Both the position numbers and the translations under genes were made by a program. 35,602 nt of DNA, taken from contig NZ_BOOU01000040.1 of the NCBI RefSeq assembly GCF_016863395.1, positions 1-35,602 of the forward strand, given 5' to 3'. This document shows positions 17,472 to 23,987 of the stretch, piece by piece. The number at the start of each line of letters is the position of its first letter. Position 1 is the first letter of the stretch. The notes under the pieces are model-generated. The model ran no database searches. It was not told the origin of the DNA and was given only the letters and a program-made list of their open reading frames with translations. The DNA comes from Sphaerisporangium rufum. Lineage in GTDB: Bacteria; Actinomycetota; Actinomycetes; Streptosporangiales; Streptosporangiaceae.

Positions 17472-19379
17472 GTGGATATCGAACGTCACGAATACGACGT
17501 CGTCGTCATCGGAGCGGGCGGCGCCGGCCTCCGGGCGGCCATCGAGGCGCGGCAGCAGGGCAAGCGAACGGCGATCGTCTGCAAGTCACTGTTCGGTAAG
17601 GCCCACACGGTCATGGCCGAGGGCGGTGCGGCGGCGGCGATGGGCAACGTCAACTCCGCCGACAACTGGATGGTGCACTTCCGCGACACGATGCGCGGCG
17701 GCAAGTTCCTGAACAACTGGCGGATGGCCGAGCTGCACGCCAAGGAGGCCCCGGACCGGGTCTGGGAGCTGGAGGCCTGGGGCGCGCTGTTCGACCGCAC
17801 CAAGGACGGCAAGATCAGCCAGCGGAACTTCGGCGGCCACGAGTACCCGCGGCTCGCGCACGTCGGCGACCGGACCGGCCTAGAGATGATCCGTACGCTG
17901 CAGCAGCGGGTGGTCGCCCTGCAGCAGGAGGACGCCCGGCTGCACGACGACCCCGAAGCGTACATCAAGGTCTTCGCCGAGTGCACGATCACCCAGCTGC
18001 TCAAGGAGGGCCCGGCACCGGAGGCCCCGATCAGCGGCGCGTTCGGCTACTGGCGGGAGACCGGCCGGCTGATCTGCTTCGACGCGCCCGCGGTGGTGCT
18101 GGCGACCGGCGGCATCGGCAAGTCCTACGTGGTCACCTCCAACTCCTGGGAGTACACCGGGGACGGCCACGCGCTGGCCCTGCTGGCCGGGGCCAAGCTC
18201 ATCAACATGGAGTTCATCCAGTTCCACCCGACCGGCATGGTGTGGCCGCCGTCGGTGCGCGGCATCCTGGTCACCGAGTCGGTCCGCGGTGACGGCGGGG
18301 TGCTGCGCAACTCCGAGGGCAAGCGGTTCATGTTCGACTACATCCCCGAGGTGTTCAAGGACAAGTACGCCACCACCGAGGAGGAGGCGGACCGCTGGTA
18401 CGACGACCAGGCCGGCAACCGCCGCCCGCCGGAGCTGCTGCCGCGCGACGAGGTGGCCAGGGCGATCAACTCCGAGGTCAAGGCCGGGCGCAACTCCCCG
18501 CACGGCGGGGTGTTCCTGGACGTGTCCAGCCGGCTGCCCGCCGCCGAGATCACCCGGCGGCTGCCGTCGATGTACCACCAGTTCAAGGAGCTGGCCGACG
18601 TCGACATCACCGCCGAGCCGATGGAGGTCGGCCCGACCTGCCACTACATCATGGGCGGCGTCGAGGTGGACGCCGACACCGGCGCCTCCTCGGTGCCCGG
18701 CCTGTTCGCGGCGGGCGAGGTCTCCGGCGGCATGCACGGCTCCAACCGGCTCGGCGGCAACTCGCTGTCGGACCTGCTGGTGTTCGGCCGCCGGGCCGGC
18801 GCCGGCGCCGCCGCGTACGTGGACGGGCTGGCCGCCCGCCCGGCCGCCCCGGCGGAGACGCTGGCCGAGGCCGAGCGGGCCGCGCTGGCCCCGCTGGCGC
18901 GCGGCGACGGGGAGAACCCGTACGAGGTGCACCACGAGCTCCAGCGCACGATGAACGAGCTGGTGGGCATCATCCGCAAGTCGGAGGAGATCCGCGAGGC
19001 GCTGGAGGTCGTCGAGAAGCTCAAGGAGCGGGCCGCGAACACCGGCGCGCCCGGCGGGCGCATCTACAACCCCGGCTGGCACCTCGCCCTGGACCTGCGC
19101 AACATGCTGCTGGTGTCGGAGTGCGTGGCCCGGGCGGCGCTGCTGCGCGAGGAGAGCCGGGGCGGGCACACCCGCGACGACTTCCCGGCCATGTCCGCCG
19201 ACTGGCGGCGCAGGCTGCTGAGGTGCGGGCTGACGCCGGACGGCGCCGTCAGCGTGGTGGAGCAGGAGCAGCCCGCCATGCGCGACGACCTCATCACCCT
19301 GTTCGAGCGGGGGGAGCTCAGCAAGTACCTCACCGAAGACGAGCTGGTGGCCTACGACACGCTCGTGAAGGAGTCCTGA
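17472..19379 (+). CDS. sdhA: Sdh1-type succinate dehydrogenase/fumarate reductase flavoprotein
   Basis: 635 residues from GTG 17472, with AAGGA seven bases upstream and ten bases after the anchor gene. The FAD fold YDVVVIGAGGAGLRAAIEA is at residues 5-23. AHTVMAEGG carries the expected FAD-linking His. QFHPTGMV, CHYIMGGVEVD and HGSNRLGGNSLSDLLVFGRRAG are the family's substrate and FAD motifs. Length is close to Rv0248c (646). The protein probably oxidises succinate with a menaquinone acceptor under different redox or oxygen conditions from the first enzyme, as studied in mycobacteria. The stop overlaps the next start (TGATG). Confidence 0.95.
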   Translation: MDIERHEYDVVVIGAGGAGLRAAIEARQQGKRTAIVCKSLFGKAHTVMAEGGAAAAMGNVNSADNWMVHFRDTMRGGKFLNNWRMAELHAKEAPDRVWELEAWGALFDRTKDGKISQRNFGGHEYPRLAHVGDRTGLEMIRTLQQRVVALQQEDARLHDDPEAYIKVFAECTITQLLKEGPAPEAPISGAFGYWRETGRLICFDAPAVVLATGGIGKSYVVTSNSWEYTGDGHALALLAGAKLINMEFIQFHPTGMVWPPSVRGILVTESVRGDGGVLRNSEGKRFMFDYIPEVFKDKYATTEEEADRWYDDQAGNRRPPELLPRDEVARAINSEVKAGRNSPHGGVFLDVSSRLPAAEITRRLPSMYHQFKELADVDITAEPMEVGPTCHYIMGGVEVDADTGASSVPGLFAAGEVSGGMHGSNRLGGNSLSDLLVFGRRAGAGAAAYVDGLAARPAAPAETLAEAERAALAPLARGDGENPYEVHHELQRTMNELVGIIRKSEEIREALEVVEKLKERAANTGAPGGRIYNPGWHLALDLRNMLLVSECVARAALLREESRGGHTRDDFPAMSADWRRRLLRCGLTPDGAVSVVEQEQPAMRDDLITLFERGELSKYLTEDELVAYDTLVKES

Positions 19380-20158
19380 TGGGTTACAAGGCCAAGTTCC
19401 GCATCTGGCGCGGCGAAGCCGGCGAGGGCGCGCTGGAGGACTTCGTCGTCGAGGTGAACGAGGGCGAGGTGGTCCTGGACGCCCTGCACCGGCTGCAGGC
19501 CACCCAGACCCCCGACCTCGCGGTGCGGTGGAACTGCAAGGCCGGCAAGTGCGGCTCCTGTTCGATGGAGATCAACGGCAAGCCCCGGCTCGGCTGCATG
19601 ACGCGGATGTCGACCTTCACCGAGGACGAGACCATCACCGTCACGCCGATGCGCACCTTCCCGGTGATCAAGGATCTGGTCACCGACGTGTCCTTCAACT
19701 ACCAGAAGGCGCGGGAGATCCCGTCGTTCACGCCGCCGGACAACGTCAAGCCCGGCGAGTACCGCATGCAGCAGATCGACGTCGAGCGGTCCCAGGAGTT
19801 CCGCAAGTGCATCGAGTGCTTCATGTGCAACAACGTCTGCCACGTGATCCGGGACCACGAGGAGAACAAGCCGGCCTTCGCCGGGCCGCGCTTCCTCATG
19901 CGGATCGCCGAGCTGGACATGCACCCCTATGACGTGGCCGACCGCAAGAACGCCGCGCAGGAGGAGCACGGCCTCGGCTACTGCAACATCACCAAGTGCT
20001 GCACCGAGGTCTGCCCGGAGCACATCAAGATCACCGATAATGCGCTCATCCCGATGAAGGAGCGCGTCGTCGACCGCCGCTACGACCCGCTGGTCTGGCT
20101 GGGCAACAAGATCTTCAAGCGCTCCGGCTCCGGCTCCGGCTCCGCCAAGTCCGGCTGA
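19379..20158 (+). CDS. sdhB: Sdh1-type succinate dehydrogenase iron-sulfur subunit
   Basis: 259 residues from ATG 19379, overlapping the flavoprotein stop by one base. [2Fe-2S] ligands are Cys53, 58, 61 and 73 (CKAGKCGSC, GCMT). The second and third clusters use CIECFMCNNVC (144-154) and CNITKCCTEVCPEHI (202-212). It is about ten residues longer than Rv0247c because of a Ser-Gly tail (KRSGSGSGSAKSG), likely a slippage product of GGCTCC repeats. A very strong terminator hairpin follows 11 bases later and closes the operon. Confidence 0.95.
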   Translation: MGYKAKFRIWRGEAGEGALEDFVVEVNEGEVVLDALHRLQATQTPDLAVRWNCKAGKCGSCSMEINGKPRLGCMTRMSTFTEDETITVTPMRTFPVIKDLVTDVSFNYQKAREIPSFTPPDNVKPGEYRMQQIDVERSQEFRKCIECFMCNNVCHVIRDHEENKPAFAGPRFLMRIAELDMHPYDVADRKNAAQEEHGLGYCNITKCCTEVCPEHIKITDNALIPMKERVVDRRYDPLVWLGNKIFKRSGSGSGSAKSG

Positions 20159-20169
20159 CCCGCCCACCC

Positions 20170-20210
20170 CGCCGAACGCCACCTCCCCGGCGGGGAGGTG
20201 GCGTTCGGCG
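20170..20210 (+). terminator. Strong terminator hairpin of Sdh1 operon
   Basis: A perfect 19-bp stem (20170-20188 with 20192-20210) with a three-base GGC loop begins 11 bases after the sdhB stop. Confidence 0.85.
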
Positions 20211-20268
20211 TTCCGGAGGGCGCCGGAGGAGACAAAGCCCGGTCCACCCGAGCCGGTCCTGGCCATCT

Positions 20269-20326
20269 GCAGGAGCGGGACCCTGAGATGGCGCCGACGA
20301 CCGGGACGTCGAGCAGGCCGCGGGCC
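20269..20326 (+). pseudogene. Decayed fragment duplicating gene at 22302
   Basis: 54 of 58 bases match 22346-22422 once a 19-base gap is allowed, first 22/25 and then 32/33. The gap shifts the frame and similarity fades quickly on both sides, so this is a dead fragment. It lies in the 20211-20417 gap, which shows nothing else of note, on the far side of the low-GC gene from the fuller copy. Confidence 0.7.
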
Positions 20327-20417
20327 AGGTGCGTCATTCCTGCAAGGCGCTTACCCGGCCGAGAGACGGAGCATCGACTGTCGCTTCGACCGGTGGCCCG
20401 ACCAGGTGACCAGATCT

Positions 20418-22166
20418 TCAGTCTGTAGGTTGACCAGCGTGCCCGGTCGGCGGCCGCTGAGGCCGCCTCTTGGAGGGATTGTTCTTTACCGGGAACTTGG
20501 GGCCAGGTCCATATCGAACCGCCGTTCCACGCTTCTGCTCGGAGGTACGTGTCAGCAGTTCACGGCCGACCAGATCTCGCAGGATGTCCCGCGCCTGGTA
20601 GACATCCACGTCGAATAGACGCTTGATGGTGCGGTTGTTCACTTCGCCGTAGTCCTGCACGTGTTCGATGATCTTCTTGTCGATATCGTCGACCGCGCGA
20701 CTGTGATAGGCCACGGCGCTTCCCAGGCGGGTGACCGCTTCTGCCCGCAGCCGGTACAGGGGATAGTGGTGCTGCATGGTGGCCCGGGTGGGCTCCAGCA
20801 CGCTCGCGGACTCCGCGGCCAGCCGACGCAGTGCCGCCTGCGCCTCGTCCGGCGATCGTTGTATGACCGGTGCGACCTCGGACGCGCGAACCGTACGCTT
20901 CGTGCAGAGCATGCGAATGATGAGCATCGCATCCGTGTCATCCTGCTCCTCCGCGGGGAGCGAAGCCACGAACTTCGCTATGCGCGTGTTGGGTGGCTCC
21001 CCTCGAAACAGCACAGAGACCCGATCGGCGTCTTCGCCGATCAAGGGAACATCCCGTCCGGATTTGATCATCTCCCGGAACATCCGGTCCACCCCTTGCC
21101 CGACCTCCTCGGCCAGACCGAGCAGTCGGAAGCCTGCGGCCAGAGCGGGATAGCGGGCTCTCGACCCCCTCGTCAAAATATTGCTGGTGGTCACACCGGA
21201 CACCAAGGGCCCAGGGGAATCGATGCGCAGATACTGAGGGGAATGCTCAACCTGAACGGGAGCCTTCAACCGCCAATCACCATGGATGAAGGCATTGACC
21301 AGTGCCTCACGGATCGCCGCTGACGGATAATCTTCGATCTGAAGCTGCCGGCCGTCGGCGAGCGTCACCGGTGTGATCCCCTGCCGGGCTCTGATCGCCT
21401 GGAAGACATCCTCGAAAGCAAGGACCAGTGGAGATCCCAGACGCAGGATCGCGTCCGCCTCACCGGATTGCGTCCGCTTGTGCTGGTAGACCACCGCATT
21501 CAATACGCTCTGGCACAGCATCAGTTCACCGGCACGGGAAAGTCGCCCGTCGTTCGCGATCGCGTGAAGCGCTCTCAGCAGGTCGATATCATTGAACTGG
21601 GCATATCGTTGCCGCGACGGGTCCGCCGAACCGGCGAGCAATCTCCTGCAGTACCTGAGGGCCAGCGGATCGACCTCGTCCGGGGAGCGTCCGCTCGTAG
21701 TGGCCGACCAGTCGAAGCCACGACGTTCCTCCGCCAGCCTTGTAACGTCGAGCGGGCGCATCGGCATGCAGTCTGAACCGATCCGCTGATACGTGTACCC
21801 CTTCACGGTGGAATATACTTCCAGGCCCTCGGGAACAAGTATCTCCAAAAGTCGCTTGCCGAAGAACTCGACCTCTTTTATTTCTACGAGCAGCGATGGG
21901 GTGGTGAGCTGATTAATCTTCGCCCTAAGAGTCAACGTGTCCAAGGAACAGCCGACGAAGGCCTCTTCGCCGGGCAGGTTGTCCACTACGCCGACCACGA
22001 TCACACCGCCGCTTGCATTCGCGAAGCAGACGCAGGCCTCGGCGAGATCCTGAAACGCCTCTTTCGGATTGGACTTCTGTTGTTTGAAGTCGAGCGTCTC
22101 GCTCTCACATTTAGCCGCCGTCGTTCCCGCCAAGATCTTCTTGAGCGCCGGCACTGAGGACGTCAC
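20418..22166 (-). CDS. AlbA_2/Schlafen-like domain ATP-binding protein
   Basis: 582 residues from GTG 22166. GGAG in the right arm of the palindrome, eight bases upstream, is its ribosome binding site. Residues about 15-140 form an AlbA_2 (Schlafen-type) nucleic-acid-binding domain: SETLDFKQQ, then FANASGGVIVVGVVDN. Residues about 240-400 match the RecG-like HATPase_c_4 module (YPSAAIREALVNAFIHGDW, GLAEEVGQGVDRMFREMI). The C-terminus has winged-helix segments (NNRTIKRLFDVDVYQARDILRDL). Such proteins are regulators or parts of phage-defence loci. GC is clearly lower than in all neighbours and codons with A/T third bases are common, so it is probably acquired. The frame is open to 22241, but that part only translates the palindrome. 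Confidence 0.85.
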   Translation of the reverse strand: MTSSVPALKKILAGTTAAKCESETLDFKQQKSNPKEAFQDLAEACVCFANASGGVIVVGVVDNLPGEEAFVGCSLDTLTLRAKINQLTTPSLLVEIKEVEFFGKRLLEILVPEGLEVYSTVKGYTYQRIGSDCMPMRPLDVTRLAEERRGFDWSATTSGRSPDEVDPLALRYCRRLLAGSADPSRQRYAQFNDIDLLRALHAIANDGRLSRAGELMLCQSVLNAVVYQHKRTQSGEADAILRLGSPLVLAFEDVFQAIRARQGITPVTLADGRQLQIEDYPSAAIREALVNAFIHGDWRLKAPVQVEHSPQYLRIDSPGPLVSGVTTSNILTRGSRARYPALAAGFRLLGLAEEVGQGVDRMFREMIKSGRDVPLIGEDADRVSVLFRGEPPNTRIAKFVASLPAEEQDDTDAMLIIRMLCTKRTVRASEVAPVIQRSPDEAQAALRRLAAESASVLEPTRATMQHHYPLYRLRAEAVTRLGSAVAYHSRAVDDIDKKIIEHVQDYGEVNNRTIKRLFDVDVYQARDILRDLVGRELLTRTSEQKRGTAVRYGPGPKFPVKNNPSKRRPQRPPTGHAGQPTD

Positions 22167-22226
22167 CTTTGAGACTCCTTTGGGGCTACTGTTGGGCCAA
22201 CAGTAGCCCCAAAGGAGTCTCAAAGG
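22166..22226. repeat. 61-bp perfect palindrome over the start of the AlbA_2 gene
   Basis: Thirty bases at 22166-22195 are the exact reverse complement of 22197-22226, with one central G at 22196. Each arm contains CTCCTTTGGGG and CTACTGTTGG. On the reverse strand it holds the ribosome binding site and the first base of the GTG start, so the RNA could fold and hide the site. There is no T-run. It also marks the border between low-GC and high-GC DNA. Confidence 0.97.
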
Positions 22227-22301
22227 CCAGCTTCGCAACACCTCGCCACCGAACAGGCCGGTCCGCCCGCGAGCTACCGGGTCGGCGGAGTTGACCTTGA
22301 C

Positions 22302-22613
22302 GTGGTGAACGCCTACGTCGCCGACCCGGACACCGGCTCGCGGTGGCAGGAGTGGGACGCCGAGATGGCGGCGCTGGCCGGCGCCGGCGCCGACGACCCG
22401 GACGTCGAGCAGGCCGCGGGCCGGCTCTACGCCCGCCTGCCGGACCTGCTGCCACTGGGACCGGGCACGGCGCCGCCCGGAGCCGAGGTCGACGTCGCCG
22501 CCGCGGGCCGGTTCGGCATGATGATGCTCGCCGATCTGAGCCCGGGCCAGCGGCGGGTGCTGGAACTCCTCGTCGACTACGGCCGCCGCGAACCGGAGAA
22601 ATGGGGTCGGTGA
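22302..22613 (+). CDS. Short hypothetical protein, probably 5'-truncated
   Basis: 103 residues from GTG 22302. I recognise no family. It is acidic and helical (WQEWDAEMAALAGAGADDPDVEQAAGRLYARL) with an end resembling MMMLADLSPGQRRVLELLVDYGRR. The frame is open upstream with protein-like sequence (ASYRVGGVDLDV) back into the palindrome and has no earlier start codon, suggesting that the original 5' end was lost. GGAG at 22286-22289 is 12 bases from the GTG, too far for a good start. It may be translated weakly or be a pseudogene. A decayed copy lies at 20269. Confidence 0.5.
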   Translation: MVNAYVADPDTGSRWQEWDAEMAALAGAGADDPDVEQAAGRLYARLPDLLPLGPGTAPPGAEVDVAAAGRFGMMMLADLSPGQRRVLELLVDYGRREPEKWGR

Positions 22614-22626
22614 CCGGCCGGACGGG

Positions 22627-23793
22627 TCAGGAGCGGCGGAACAGGCGGCGGAACAGGCCGGTGCGGGGCTTCGCGTGCCCGGCGGGCCCGGCCGCCTCCG
22701 TCGAGATCACCTCGGCGGTGGTGAAGCCGGCATCCGGCACCCCGCCGGCCGCCGGAAAGACGGCCGTACCGCCGGGAGGGGCGGGCGGCACGTCAGCGGG
22801 CGGCCAGGGCTCGGCCGGCCCGGCCGGGAGGGCGGGACCGTACCCGGAGTGGTCGCCCGGGGCGAGCGGATAGCCCTGCACCGGTACGAAGCTGATGATC
22901 GGCGCGTACGTGGCGCCGCCGTGCTGGATGGGATACCCGGGGATCGGCATCATCCCGGGCGGCAGGTCGTCACCCGGGCGGCGCGGCCCGGCGCGGCGGA
23001 CCGCGGCCGCGTGCGCCATCCGCCGGATGCGGCCCTCGAACACCCAGACGCCCAGCATGACCAGCAGCGCCAGCAGCACGCCGGGGATGGCCAGCTTGCG
23101 GCTCAGCGTGAGCTGGTCGTACTCGGGTGAGGCGTTGCGGATCACGATCGGCTGCGAGTCGGGGTCCGGCTCCTCGAACCCGGCGGGGCTCGGCGTGGGC
23201 TCCGGCGTGGTGGCGGGCATGGTCGGGCTCGCCGGAGCCAGCGACAGCTGCGGCTCGGGATCCGCGCTGGGCTGCTGGCTGAGCTCCTGAGTCGGCAGGA
23301 TCGGCGCGGCGGTGGGCACGGTCGACGGCACGGTGGCCGGCGGGCTGATCGGCGCCGGATTGGTGGCGGGCGGCGGGGTGGGCGCCTTGCTGGTCTTCGC
23401 GGGCGCCGGCTTCTTGGTCGGCGTGGGGGTGACCGTCCGCGTCCGGGTGACGACGGGCGCGGGGGTCTCGGTGATGGTGATCGTGACCGTGGGCTCGGGC
23501 TCTTCGTCGGCCGGTTCGGCCGGGCCCGGCTCGTCGGTGTAGTCCGGGTCGGTCGGCTCGACCACGTCCGGGTCGGCCGCCGCGACGGTCGCCTCCGGCG
23601 AGACCGACGGGCTCGGCGTGGCGGACGGGTCGGACGGGTCGGACGGCAGGATGACCGTGGGGTCCGCCACCGCGACGCCGGCCGCGTTCGCCCGGGGCGC
23701 GGTCAGTGGAGCCGTCGCCACCAGCACCACGCTGGTCAGCCCGAGCGCGGCCAGCACGGCGGAGACGGCCGTCACCTGCGTGCGTCCGCTCAC
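22627..23793 (-). CDS. Secreted Pro/Thr-rich protein with central membrane helix
   Basis: 388 residues from GTG 23793, with GGGAGGG five bases upstream. A signal peptide (residues about 1-38) is followed by about 180 residues rich in Pro, Thr and acidic residues (VTITITETPAPVVTRTRTVTPTPT), probably a stiff, glycosylated cell-wall-spanning stalk. One helix, LAIPGVLLALLVMLGVWVF, sits near residues 240-260. A cytoplasmic Pro/Gly-rich tail ends in the basic GLFRRLFRRS. No enzyme motif. Its domain plan matches a surface component of the secretion-like cluster next door, though it has its own promoter. Function unknown. Confidence 0.75.
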   Translation of the reverse strand: MSGRTQVTAVSAVLAALGLTSVVLVATAPLTAPRANAAGVAVADPTVILPSDPSDPSATPSPSVSPEATVAAADPDVVEPTDPDYTDEPGPAEPADEEPEPTVTITITETPAPVVTRTRTVTPTPTKKPAPAKTSKAPTPPPATNPAPISPPATVPSTVPTAAPILPTQELSQQPSADPEPQLSLAPASPTMPATTPEPTPSPAGFEEPDPDSQPIVIRNASPEYDQLTLSRKLAIPGVLLALLVMLGVWVFEGRIRRMAHAAAVRRAGPRRPGDDLPPGMMPIPGYPIQHGGATYAPIISFVPVQGYPLAPGDHSGYGPALPAGPAEPWPPADVPPAPPGGTAVFPAAGGVPDAGFTTAEVISTEAAGPAGHAKPRTGLFRRLFRRS

Positions 23794-23824
23794 CACTGCC
23801 CTCCCGCCGAATGTTGTCCAGGCC

Positions 23825-23853
23825 ATATTAGGCTGGCAAAAGTAACAGTAAAG
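23825..23853 (-). promoter_or_regulatory. Promoter of Pro/Thr-rich membrane protein
   Basis: On the reverse strand TAATAT (23830-23825) lies 17 bp after CTTTAC (23853-23848). The start codon follows about 31 bp after the -10, leaving room for the GGGAGGG site. Confidence 0.6.
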
Positions 23854-23944
23854 GGCGATTGACGGCACAGATCGGGGAGTCAGCCCGTTTCTCCTGGCCG
23901 CGTCGCCCCGGCGAGCGAATATTTCGGTGCCGGACGGCGGCCGG

Positions 23945-23971
23945 GCCGCCGGGCGGCAGGCACCCGGCGGC
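23945..23971 (-). terminator. Terminator-like hairpin after stalk gene
   Basis: A 9-bp perfect stem (23945-23953 with 23963-23971) and nine-base loop, 17 bases past the stop at 23988. Confidence 0.45.
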
Positions 23972-23987
23972 CGGTGAACCCTCCTCG

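Noticed and set aside
20326-20417. Left-end partner of the 61-bp palindrome, as expected for a transposon
   Set aside because: No stretch here matches the palindrome arm, and no target-site duplication could be recognised.
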